64,000 nucleotides of DNA from DASVEE01 sp036380735 (lineage in GTDB: Bacteria > Acidobacteriota > Thermoanaerobaculia > Gp7-AA8). The translations under genes were made by a program, and so were the position numbers. Under the pieces are notes generated by a model. That model searched no databases. It was not told the origin of the DNA and saw only the letters and a program-made list of their open reading frames with translations. The stretch covers positions 124,001-188,000 of the forward strand of contig DASVEE010000033.1 of NCBI GenBank assembly GCA_036380735.1, read 5' to 3'. Positions 1-8,081 of the stretch are shown here, piece after piece; position 1 is the first letter of the stretch; each line of letters starts with the position of its first letter.

Positions 1-71
1 GGCCTGTTGTTTCGCTTTCATATCCCGTCGGGTCAACATCCAAAATGTTCATCTGCGTAAGCCCCTGACCA

Positions 72-3000
72 TTGGACGGACGCGCATGGACCTTTCGCTT
101 GCGCGGCTTACGACTTGCGAACTGCCACGGCGGCGTGGATCATGGTGCAACGCGTTCCCCAACAACTCGTCCGCCTTCCCGGCGTGGTCGCTACATCGCC
201 GCGGCCGTGTTCATCGGCGTCGCCGCGCTGCTCTTCCTCTGGCCGCGCGAGCCCTACGCGCGCCTGATTCGCGCCTCGGCGAAAGAGAGGTACCGCCCGA
301 CGGAGGCACGGCTCGCCCGCTTCGAGTACGGGACACCGCCGGTCCGGATGCGCGATGGGAACGCGACAGCGACCGACCCTCGACCACTGCGGGTCAGCGC
401 CGTTGCCGCGGACGTGCACCAGGGACTCGGCACTGCTGACGATCCACCCGGCATCCACATCGCCGCCGTCGTTGACCTCTTCCGCGGCAGATCGACCGAA
501 GCCATTCGCCGCCTCGAGCGTCTGGTCGACCGCACGCCGGACGACCCTTTCGCCTGGAACGACCTCGCCGTGGCGTGGCATGCCGGCTTTCGGGAAGGCG
601 ACGACCCGCTGATGCTCGTTGAAGCGCTGGGCGCGATCGACCGGGCCCGCGGACTCGCCCCCCACGCGCGCGAAATCCTCTTCAACCGCGCCCTCATCAT
701 GGAGGACCTCGGGCTCGAGCTGCCGGCAATCGCCGCGTGGGAGGCTTACCTACGCATCGATCCCGGCTCCGAATGGTCCGACGAGGCGCGCCGCCATCTC
801 AGCGTCCTCAAGCAGCCCACATTGAAGGAGCGCTGGGAACACGCCGCTCCGCAGCTTCTGAGCGCGGCAGCGCGGCGGGACCGTGCAACGGTCGAACGGC
901 TGGTGGCGGAGTTCCCGCGCGATACCCGCGCGAACAGCGAATCGTTTTTCCTGCGTGACTGGGGCGCGGCGATGCTGGCCGGCGACGCCGAGACGGCCGC
1001 GTCACGACTATGGTTGATCGGCACCATCGCCGCAGCGAGCGAGGCGCGCACCGGCGACACGTTCCTCAGTGAAACAGTCGCGGCGATCGAACGCGAAACC
1101 GACGCGAACCGCCTGCTGCGTCTCGCCGCGGCACTGACCGGTTACCTCAGGGCACGCGAGCTCTACAACAAGCGTCGCTCTGCCGATGCGCTGCCGCTTT
1201 TCGTCGGAGCCGAAGAGGAGTTCGCCGGTTGCGGCAGCCCTATGTGGCTGATGGCGCGCTTCTATCGCGCGCAGGCTCTGTTCGATCAGCGGCACCCGTC
1301 CGCCGGGCCGATGCTGCAGGAGCTGCTCGCCGCCGCCGGACCGTCACATCACGCGCTGCGCGCGAACGTTCTCCTCGCGCAGTCCAACGTTCACACCCAT
1401 TACCGCGAGCTGCAGGAAGCGTCCGACGCCAGCCGCCGCTCGATGGAGTTGTTCGAGCGGGCGGGCTACGCGATCGACGCCAACCTTCGCGCTGCAAACC
1501 TCGCCGCGCTGCTCGCCAGAATGGGGGAACGAGGCCGTGCCTGGCGGATGAGAGTCGACATTTTTCGCGACATCAGCCGCACCGGAGAGCTCAGCGACTT
1601 ACAGAGCGCGCTGAACATGGCGGGACGCTCCGAAGCGTACGAGGAACGGTGGCACACCGCCATGCCGCTGCTCGCGGCCGCCATCGACCTGGGTATGCGG
1701 CAGAAAGCGACCGTCTACATCAGCAGTCTAGTCACCTACACGCAGGCAGCGCAGCTCGCCGGTATCACGGGAGCCTGGAACAACTTGCGCTACGTCGAAT
1801 CTCTGGTCCAGCGGATTCCCGACAAGGGTTTGCGCGAAACGGCGCAGCTCAATCTGAGCGTCGTGGAAGCGCTTCTCCTGCGAGACAAGGCGCCTGCCCG
1901 GACGATCGAGCTGGCGGACGCGTTCATCGGCCAGACACGGGGCCAAGGCGACGCGCTGCCTCTCCCGGACGTGCTGATCACGCGGGCGGCGGCACGCCGC
2001 CGCATGGGCGACAGTGCCGGCGCCGAGCGCGATCTCCGCGAGGCGCTCCGGCTGCTCGACCTGAAACGCCAGCCTGGAACGCTCACCTCGACCGACAAGC
2101 TCGCACAAAGCGCTCTGGTGAGCCTCCTCGCCGACCGCGGCGCGTACGATGAGGCTTTCGACGTCATCGATCAGGCACGCACGATCCCGTACGGAAGGCC
2201 GCCGGCGAAACGCCGCAACGTCCCTGTCGTCGAGTACGTGATGCTCGATGACAGGCTGCTCGTCTTCATGCTGGCCGGCTCCCAGCTGACAACCCGCTCG
2301 GTGGCGGTCTCGCCCTCCTACCTGCAGTCCACCTGTGATGAGTATCTGAAGGAAGTGGCGGCCGGGCGAACCGGGGCCGCCGCGGCGCGACTGAGCCAGT
2401 GGCTGCTCGGCGGTTTCCCCCCCGGCTCTCTCCGCGGTGAGCTCGTCGTCGTACCGGATGGCGCGTTGGAGCGAATTCCGTTCAACGCGCTTCCGATGCC
2501 CGACGGGCGGCATCTCCTGCACCACGTCACGCTCACCATCAGCCCGTCCAGCCGGCTCGTGACGGACGAACCGTTCGTGAGCGTCGACCGTATCGTCGCT
2601 GTCGGCAATCCTGCGCTCGATCGCGAGCTATACGACCTGCCACCGCTGCCGACGGCCGCACGCGAGGCGCACCTGATCTCCCGCCTCTATCCCGAGCGCG
2701 TGCTCCTGACCGGCAGCGACGCCACAGCCGAAAACTTTCTCGCCGCTCTGGCGACGCCCGCCAACGCGCACATTGCCGCTCACGCGCAGGTGATGGAGAA
2801 CGACCCGGCGCAATCGCATCTGCTGCTGGCGCCGTCCGGCAAGAGCAGCGGCGCGCTCCGCGTCGAAGAAATCCAGCGCTCGATCTTCGCCTCGACGCCG
2901 CTCGTCACGCTCGCTGCCTGCCGCACGAGCGAGTCGCCCGACGGCTCGCACAATGTCAGCAGCCTGGCTCTCGCATTTCTCGCCGCGGGAGCGCGTCACG

Positions 3001-3215
3001 TCGTCGGAACGTTATGGGCGGTGCCGGACGACGAACGGTCGGAGGCGCTCTCCCTGCAATTCCACCGCGAGCTGCGGCGCGGTGAGACGCCGGCCAACGC
3101 CCTCCGCAACGCCCAACTGGCGATGATCCATTCGAGCGACCCGGCGCTGCGCGACATCAGCGTCTGGAATGCCTTTCAGCTTTACGAAGGAGGAGGAGGA
3201 GCTTCATGGAAGTGA
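72..3215 (+). CDS. TPR-CHAT cysteine peptidase, membrane-anchored (locus 1)
   Basis: Reads as 1,047 codons from a TTG. A GTG at 135 would trim the N-terminus by 21 residues and is equally plausible, because neither start has a clear ribosome site. One hydrophobic segment (about residues 42-58) is followed by TPR-like helical repeats through the middle and a C-terminal CHAT domain (about 750-1040). The CHAT catalytic pair is visible as His near 904 (HIAAHA) and Cys near 950 (LAACRT), so an active caspase-clan peptidase is expected. The gene overlaps the next one by 10 bases, which suggests translational coupling. The protein at 33486-36455 is a full-length paralogue. The substrate is unknown; a role in protease signalling or defence is inferred from what is known of CHAT proteins. 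Confidence 0.88.
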   Translation: MDGRAWTFRLRGLRLANCHGGVDHGATRSPTTRPPSRRGRYIAAAVFIGVAALLFLWPREPYARLIRASAKERYRPTEARLARFEYGTPPVRMRDGNATATDPRPLRVSAVAADVHQGLGTADDPPGIHIAAVVDLFRGRSTEAIRRLERLVDRTPDDPFAWNDLAVAWHAGFREGDDPLMLVEALGAIDRARGLAPHAREILFNRALIMEDLGLELPAIAAWEAYLRIDPGSEWSDEARRHLSVLKQPTLKERWEHAAPQLLSAAARRDRATVERLVAEFPRDTRANSESFFLRDWGAAMLAGDAETAASRLWLIGTIAAASEARTGDTFLSETVAAIERETDANRLLRLAAALTGYLRARELYNKRRSADALPLFVGAEEEFAGCGSPMWLMARFYRAQALFDQRHPSAGPMLQELLAAAGPSHHALRANVLLAQSNVHTHYRELQEASDASRRSMELFERAGYAIDANLRAANLAALLARMGERGRAWRMRVDIFRDISRTGELSDLQSALNMAGRSEAYEERWHTAMPLLAAAIDLGMRQKATVYISSLVTYTQAAQLAGITGAWNNLRYVESLVQRIPDKGLRETAQLNLSVVEALLLRDKAPARTIELADAFIGQTRGQGDALPLPDVLITRAAARRRMGDSAGAERDLREALRLLDLKRQPGTLTSTDKLAQSALVSLLADRGAYDEAFDVIDQARTIPYGRPPAKRRNVPVVEYVMLDDRLLVFMLAGSQLTTRSVAVSPSYLQSTCDEYLKEVAAGRTGAAAARLSQWLLGGFPPGSLRGELVVVPDGALERIPFNALPMPDGRHLLHHVTLTISPSSRLVTDEPFVSVDRIVAVGNPALDRELYDLPPLPTAAREAHLISRLYPERVLLTGSDATAENFLAALATPANAHIAAHAQVMENDPAQSHLLLAPSGKSSGALRVEEIQRSIFASTPLVTLAACRTSESPDGSHNVSSLALAFLAAGARHVVGTLWAVPDDERSEALSLQFHRELRRGETPANALRNAQLAMIHSSDPALRDISVWNAFQLYEGGGGASWK

Positions 3216-3928
3216 CATTTCTGGGTCTCATTACGCATGTGACATTGGAGATCGGAAACCCGCCACGCGACATGCAGCTGGCGGCGCTCGTAACTGCGCC
3301 CGACCACGAGGCGACGCTTCGCATCGACAAACGTTACCTCGACAAGGACCACGACAACATCGGCACGAAAGTGGGGAACAACATCTGTTTTCCACTCACT
3401 GGCTGCGTGACGCTGCCCGATCTCGGCAGCGGCGCGGTCGGCCGTTTGCTGATCGACGAGATTCCGTCGCTGCTGACCGTGACGAACGGCACGACGCTCA
3501 CCGCCGAGCTGCACATGTGTCCTCCGGATCCCGCGGTGTTCCGGGCGGTCGTCTATCTTCCTCCCGGAGGACGCCTCGCGCCTCGGAACTTCTTCAAGCA
3601 TGAAGTGAAGTTCGGCGCGAATCCCCACGGACCTCTTCCGCAGGGTGTCCTCTATCACGTGGCCACCGGCGCGATGATCCGCTTCGACATCGACGGACAC
3701 CTCGTCGACCTGAAGGAAGGAGCGGAGGTCGTGATCGCGAACGTCTGCTCGAAATCGACGGGAAATCACTTCCAGAACTATAAGAAGCTCTTCAACCCGA
3801 AAGCGACCGTGGTCGACGATCCGAAGGCGACCGTGAAGTGCCAGTTCGGCGTTCCTCTGCCGGTGCTGCCGGATTGCGGCTCTCCGCAGGATCTCGACGT
3901 CGACTGCGCAAATTCGCGTCTTCCGTGA
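3206..3928 (+). CDS. CHAT-associated small companion protein A (unknown function)
   Basis: This 240-residue protein has no signal peptide and no motif I recognise. The ATG at 3206 has a very strong purine-rich ribosome site (GGAGGAGGAGGA) and lies inside the end of the CHAT gene, so the two are co-translated. The start is MEVTFLGLITHV. The C-terminal half contains LKEGAEVVIANV, then NHFQNYKKLF, and a Cys-containing tail. The same order of elements appears in the protein at 36490-37395 (MPNLSVRFRGICCHI, LKPGARLITIGN, HFGVYYTLA, Cys-rich end), which also sits next to a CHAT gene. A beta-rich fold is likely. It could be a substrate, adaptor or inhibitor of the CHAT peptidase; this is inference from position only. 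Confidence 0.85.
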   Translation: MEVTFLGLITHVTLEIGNPPRDMQLAALVTAPDHEATLRIDKRYLDKDHDNIGTKVGNNICFPLTGCVTLPDLGSGAVGRLLIDEIPSLLTVTNGTTLTAELHMCPPDPAVFRAVVYLPPGGRLAPRNFFKHEVKFGANPHGPLPQGVLYHVATGAMIRFDIDGHLVDLKEGAEVVIANVCSKSTGNHFQNYKKLFNPKATVVDDPKATVKCQFGVPLPVLPDCGSPQDLDVDCANSRLP

Positions 3929-3931
3929 GGA

Positions 3932-5086
3932 TCAGGGCGCCTGCACGATGCCGGCGCCCTCGAGCTCCTTCTTCCCCGACACCGAGACGGCATGAGCGAC
4001 GATCTGATCCCACAGATCCCGGCCCCGCCAGGCTTTGGGGGTATCGGCCCATAGCGCCGCAATGCCGCTGACGTATGCGGCAGCCATGCTCGTCCCGCTT
4101 TTGACCTCGTACTTGCCCCCAAGTGCGCTCGAACGGATGGCGACGCCCGGCGCCGCCACGTCGATGTCCTGACCCGTATTGCTCCCGATACACGATTGCG
4201 CCCAGGGACCGGCATCATCGAGCGCCGCCACCGCCATCACGGAAGGACAATTCGCCGGATGCTTCACCGGGTACTGCTTGCCGTCCGCGTCATTGCCCGC
4301 CGCGGCGACCATGAGCAACCCGGCTTCGCGCAAGCGAAACGCGGTCCGTTCGAACTCGGCGTCGTAGTCGGCGTTCTGTGCCACCGATGCTCCGAACGAC
4401 ATGTTGACGACCACCGCGCCCACGCATTGCGCCCAGCAGAGGCCATGCATCACGGTACCGTCGGCGGGAATCGAGTTGAACGCGCCCATCACCCGGCCGC
4501 TGTAGATCGACGCCTCCGGTGCGACGCCGTACCGCAAACCACCGTCGGACGGTTTGCGGATGCCGCAGGCGAGACCGACGCAGTGCGTGCCGTGTCCATC
4601 GCGATCCTCCGGGCCGGCATTCGCGACAAACGACTCACGGATCGGCTTACGCCCGGAGAGATCAGGATGCGCCTCGTCGAGTCCTGTATCCAGGACGGCG
4701 ACACTCACCTTACCGGCGTGATCTTCACGAACTTTCATCCTCGCCAGCGGCGTCGTCGAGGTTCCGGAGTCGCTGGTGATGACGTGCGGCGGGTAGAGGT
4801 AGCGTTCGCGGCCGACGGTGACACCCTCGAGCTGATGGTGGCTGGCGATGATCGCGCGCAAGACGTCCGGCGCAATCGGCAGAACCGCGGTTCCGAGCGA
4901 CGGAAAGACGTCGCTACGCGAAAGAAAGTCCCGGTTGCTGTCGAACCCGAGCAGCGGCGGGACGAAGAGGAGCAGATTCCGCACGAACGTGGCGATGTAC
5001 TGCGTCGGCCGATCCAGCGTGACGGCGACGAGCGCGCGTCCCGTAAAAATGGGTCGCCCGAAACGATCGACGGTCTCATCTGCCAT
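3932..5086 (-). CDS. subtilisin-like serine peptidase (S8 family)
   Basis: The 384-residue peptidase carries the complete S8 triad: Asp in VAVLDTGLDEAHPDL, His in GHGTHCVG and Ser in SGTSMAAAYVSG. About 120 residues precede the Asp box and look like a pro-region. No signal peptide is visible, so it may act inside the cell. The ATG at 5086 follows GAGGGAG at good spacing. Its stop lies 3 bases from the stop of companion A, so the two are convergent. S8 enzymes of this size are usually secreted; a cytoplasmic one beside a CHAT peptidase suggests a protease partner or a proteolytic cascade (inference). Confidence 0.9.
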   Translation of the reverse strand: MADETVDRFGRPIFTGRALVAVTLDRPTQYIATFVRNLLLFVPPLLGFDSNRDFLSRSDVFPSLGTAVLPIAPDVLRAIIASHHQLEGVTVGRERYLYPPHVITSDSGTSTTPLARMKVREDHAGKVSVAVLDTGLDEAHPDLSGRKPIRESFVANAGPEDRDGHGTHCVGLACGIRKPSDGGLRYGVAPEASIYSGRVMGAFNSIPADGTVMHGLCWAQCVGAVVVNMSFGASVAQNADYDAEFERTAFRLREAGLLMVAAAGNDADGKQYPVKHPANCPSVMAVAALDDAGPWAQSCIGSNTGQDIDVAAPGVAIRSSALGGKYEVKSGTSMAAAYVSGIAALWADTPKAWRGRDLWDQIVAHAVSVSGKKELEGAGIVQAP

Positions 5087-5138
5087 GAGCGCTCCCTCAA
5101 TCCAGCAAGTTGTTGAGTGGGACCGCCACTAGGATCGC

Positions 5139-5166
5139 ACAGGACGGGCAATCCTGCCCGTCCTGT
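5139..5166. terminator. perfect 12-bp hairpin
   Basis: ACAGGACGGGCA, a 4-base loop, then its exact reverse complement. It lies between the start of the S8 gene and the end of the barrel remnant, both on the minus strand. There is no T-run, so it may be a rho-independent-like or RNA-stabilising hairpin. Confidence 0.5.
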
Positions 5167-5178
5167 CGCTCGATCGCG

Positions 5179-5505
5179 TTACCGCCGTCCCACGAACGAC
5201 AGCCCCGCCGTGGCCACCACGTGCATGGAGCTTTCGTCGAAGGTCTCTTCGTTCATCACGCCGGCTTGGAAGCGCAGGGCCCAGCGGCGGCTGTCGGTGA
5301 AGTACCAGCGTCCGCCGATGGCGGCCTGCCAGGCGAAGCTGTCGTCTTCGATGCTGGTGTTGCCGAGGAAGGGGGCGGATTCGATGGTGACCTGGCCGGC
5401 GCCGGCGAGGAGGTACGGCTGGAAGGCGTTCTCGCCGCCGAAGTTGAAGATGGCGTTGCCGAAGAAGCCGGAGACGTCGGTATCGGCGTGCGGCGGCGGA
5501 GCGCT
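5179..5505 (-). pseudogene. remnant of an outer-membrane beta-barrel protein (C-terminal part)
   Basis: On the minus strand a frame ending in TAA at 5179 reads about 100 residues of typical barrel sequence, including the short stretches FQPYLLAGAGQVTIES, GGRWYFTD and the closing GLSFVGRR. The frame is open only back to a TGA near 5520 and has no usable start codon before two-thirds of the way through. It lies directly downstream of the Pro/Ala-rich gene but in a different frame from it. It is best read as the 3' end of an opacity/OmpA-type barrel gene whose front was lost by deletion. A sequencing frameshift joining it to the upstream gene is less likely, because that gene ends cleanly. Confidence 0.6.
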
Positions 5506-5998
5506 ATTTCTCGTCCGGGAGACGGAACGTCAGCGGGTCTTTCTTGGGCGGTGCGGCGGTGCGCTTCTTCGCCGGCTGGTTGGGCAGCCTGAAGTGCGGC
5601 GCCTTTGGCTGCGACGGCGGCGGCGCGGCCTGGGCGGCCGGCGCGGGAGCCGGCGGCGCGGGGGGCGCGGCGATCGCCGGCGCGACGGGCGCGGGCGCGG
5701 GCGCTGGCGCCGCAGGGGCTGCAACGGCAGGCGCCGCGATGGGCACTTCGGGCGTCGGGGTCACGGGAGCGGGCGCCGGTTCTGGGGCTGGTGCAGGCGC
5801 TGATGGCGGTTCCGGCGCAGGCGCAGGTTTCGGTGCTGGTGCTGGTGCCGGTGCCACTGGCGCAGGCGCCGGTGCGGCGGGTGCCGGCTGCGCCTTCGGC
5901 GGCTGTTCCTTTTTGGGCAACTTGAAGCGCATCGGCTTCTCATCGGCCAGGGTGGCGGCGGCAACGGACAGCACGGCCAGCAGGATGATCGGGCGCAT
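5504..5998 (-). CDS. secreted proline/alanine-rich protein
   Basis: The 164-residue protein has a short signal peptide (MRPIILLAVLSVAAATLA) followed by a long stretch of Ala-Pro repeats. The repeats are bounded by three copies of a basic F-R/K-L-P motif: RFKLPKK near the start, HFRLPNQ and LTFRLPDEK at the end. The motif recurs at both ends, so the reading frame looks complete. The Ala-Pro tract would form an extended rod, as in cell-wall-spanning or TonB-like linkers. The function is unknown. The ATG at 5998 was chosen because the signal peptide starts there. Confidence 0.65.
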   Translation of the reverse strand: MRPIILLAVLSVAAATLADEKPMRFKLPKKEQPPKAQPAPAAPAPAPVAPAPAPAPKPAPAPEPPSAPAPAPEPAPAPVTPTPEVPIAAPAVAAPAAPAPAPAPVAPAIAAPPAPPAPAPAAQAAPPPSQPKAPHFRLPNQPAKKRTAAPPKKDPLTFRLPDEK

Positions 5999-6020
5999 GG
6001 GCCTTAGTGTAGCTGGCAAC

Positions 6021-6137
6021 GGGGAACGATGGGACCTACAGGACCAATAGGATGAATGGGACTGATGGGCAAACCCTCGAGGCCTCGGTCCCACAGGTCC
6101 CATACGTCCTATTCGTCCCCTCCGTCCATCGTTCCCC
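6021..6137. repeat. 9-nt (GGACNNATR) hairpin array, copy 1
   Basis: It begins GGGGAACGATGGGAC and ends GTCCATCGTTCCCC. Left-arm units include GGACCTACA and GGACCAATA; the right arm is the approximate reverse complement. It lies between two divergently transcribed genes, so it cannot simply be a terminator. Confidence 0.85.
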
Positions 6138-6233
6138 TTCTTGTCCTACGTTCGTTTGCAGTTCCGCGTCGTTTGTTGACAGACGGGGCTACCGCGCCCT
6201 CCTATGATCCGCGCGACAACGAAAGGAGAAGCT

Positions 6234-7367
6234 ATGCGTCGAATCATCATTGGCGCGCTCGCGGTTCTCGTCTCGACCGCCGCGCTCGCGCAAACCCTCA
6301 CGTCGCTTCCAGCCAGCGGCGACAACCAGAAGTCCTCCACGACCCAGTACATCGGACCCGTGGCCGTCACCATCGACTACAGCAGCCCCGATGTGCGCGG
6401 GCCGCGCGGCGAGGATCGCCGCGGCAAGATCTTCGGCACCGATGTCGCCCCCTACGGTCTCTCCGACCTCGGCTTCGGCCCCTGCGGCAAGAATTGCCCG
6501 TGGCGCGCCGGCGCGAACGAGAACACGGTCTTCACCGTCTCGCACGACGTGAAGGTCAACGGCCAGCCGCTCCCCGCGGGCCGCTACGGCCTGCACATGA
6601 TCCCCGACCCGAACGAGTGGACCATCATCTTCTCGAAGAACTCCTCGTCGTGGGGCAGCTACTACTACACCCCGTCCGAGGACGTGCTGCGGGTGAAGGC
6701 GAAGCCGGCGAAGGGGAACTACACCGAGTGGCTCACCTACGACTTCATCGACCGTAGACCCGACCGCACCACCGTCGCCCTGCGCTGGGAAGACCTCGAG
6801 GTGCCGTTCACCGTCACCGTCGACAACGTCGTCGACCTCCACGTCGCCAACCTCCGCGACGAGCTGCGCACCTACCGCGGCTTCGACCAGAACAGCTGGA
6901 TCGCCGCCGCGCGCTGGGCGCTGCAGGCGAAGCGTCCCGAAGTCGCCCTCGAGTGGGCCGACATCGCGGTGAACCGCCCCGGCCCCGGCATCGAGAACTT
7001 CAACTCCCTCATGCTGCTCGCCGACGCCCAGGAAGCGGCGGGCAAGGCCACCGAGTCGAAAGCGACGCGCGACCGCGCCATGAATCACGCCACCGCCACG
7101 GCGGGCGGCATCCACCAGTACGGCCGCCTGCTGCTGCAGCAGGGGAAGAAGGAAGACGCGCTGCGCATCTTCGAGCTGAACGCGAAGCGCCACCCGAACG
7201 CGTGGCCCGTCAACGTCGGCCTCGCGCGCGGCTACTCCGCCGTCGGCCGCTACAAGGACGCGCTGAAGCACGCGAAGCTCGCGGCAGCGCAGGCTCCGGA
7301 CGACCTGAATCGCAAATCGATGACGGACGCCGTCGCCAAGCTGGAAAAGGGACAGGACATCAATTAG
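6234..7367 (+). CDS. secreted DUF2911 protein with C-terminal TPR repeats
   Basis: The 377-residue protein has a signal peptide (MRRIIIGALAVLVSTAALAQ). A DUF2911 domain (about 35-200) contains GKIFG, WRAGANENT and GRYGLHMIP, which I recognise from this family of secreted Bacteroidota and Acidobacteriota proteins. Two or three TPR-like repeats follow (about 225-370). The ATG at 6234 follows GAAAGGAG; the in-frame codons upstream lie in the repeat-rich gap. The biochemical function of DUF2911 is not known to me. A periplasmic or extracellular location is likely. Confidence 0.85.
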   Translation: MRRIIIGALAVLVSTAALAQTLTSLPASGDNQKSSTTQYIGPVAVTIDYSSPDVRGPRGEDRRGKIFGTDVAPYGLSDLGFGPCGKNCPWRAGANENTVFTVSHDVKVNGQPLPAGRYGLHMIPDPNEWTIIFSKNSSSWGSYYYTPSEDVLRVKAKPAKGNYTEWLTYDFIDRRPDRTTVALRWEDLEVPFTVTVDNVVDLHVANLRDELRTYRGFDQNSWIAAARWALQAKRPEVALEWADIAVNRPGPGIENFNSLMLLADAQEAAGKATESKATRDRAMNHATATAGGIHQYGRLLLQQGKKEDALRIFELNAKRHPNAWPVNVGLARGYSAVGRYKDALKHAKLAAAQAPDDLNRKSMTDAVAKLEKGQDIN

Positions 7368-7482
7368 GGCTCAGGGCTCAGGGGGCAGGGCTCAGGCCCG
7401 CCCCCCGAGCTCCGACGTCGCCCCATTACGCATGCCTCGCCGCGGTGTACCCTGAGCGCTGAGCCCTGAGCCCTGAGCGCTC
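7368..7482. repeat. GGGCTCAGG hairpin array, copy 1
   Basis: The left arm has repeats of GGGCTCA directly after the stop of the DUF2911 gene. The right arm has the reverse complement (TGAGCCC, three units). A spacer of about 65 bases separates them. Confidence 0.8.
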
Positions 7483-7487
7483 CACGC

Positions 7488-8081
7488 ATGGACACCCTCT
7501 CCGCCGGCATCGCCCTCTTCCTGGTTCTCGACCCCATCGGGAACATCCCGTTTTTCCTCTCCGTCCTCGGGCGTGTCGAGGAGCACCGCCGCCAGCGCGT
7601 GCTGCTGCGCGAGCTCTTCATCGCCTATGGCGCCCTCACCGCCTTCCTCTTCCTCGGGCGCTTCTTCGTGGACTTTCTCCGGCTGCGGCACGAGTCGATC
7701 AGCGTCGCGGGCGGCATCATCCTGTTCCTCATCGCGCTGCGCATGGTCTTCCCCGAGCACGCCGCGAACGACGGCGGCACCGGCGAGCCGCTCGTGGTGC
7801 CGCTGGCGATTCCCGGCGTAGCCGGACCATCGGCCTTGGCGATGGTGCTGCTGCTCACGCAGCAGAATCCCGATCATCAGCTCGAGTGGTTCATCGCCCT
7901 TTCGTGCGCGTGGGCCGCGACGGCGATCGTGCTCCTCGCCTCGCCGCTCTTCTTCCGCCTCCTCAAAGAGAGCGGCCTCGCGGCGATGGAGCGGCTGATG
8001 GGGATGATCCTCGTGGCGATGGCGGTGCAGATGTTCATCGATGGGTTGCGGGGAGCCCTCGCAGCCGGATCATTGCCATGA
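7488..8081 (+). CDS. MarC family inner-membrane protein
   Basis: The 197-residue protein has about six hydrophobic segments. The opening (ALFLVLDPIGNIPFF) and the central PLAIPGVAGPSALAMVLLL stretch are typical of MarC/UPF0056 proteins. Despite the name, the family has no proven role in multidrug resistance and its transport substrate is unknown. The last 47 bases overlap the 3' end of the MFS gene on the opposite strand. Confidence 0.9.
   Translation: MDTLSAGIALFLVLDPIGNIPFFLSVLGRVEEHRRQRVLLRELFIAYGALTAFLFLGRFFVDFLRLRHESISVAGGIILFLIALRMVFPEHAANDGGTGEPLVVPLAIPGVAGPSALAMVLLLTQQNPDHQLEWFIALSCAWAATAIVLLASPLFFRLLKESGLAAMERLMGMILVAMAVQMFIDGLRGALAAGSLP

Noticed and set aside
1..71. Possible gene end at the left edge
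   Set aside because: Only a short ATG frame (8 codons) is visible; nothing supports a gene in the first 71 bases.
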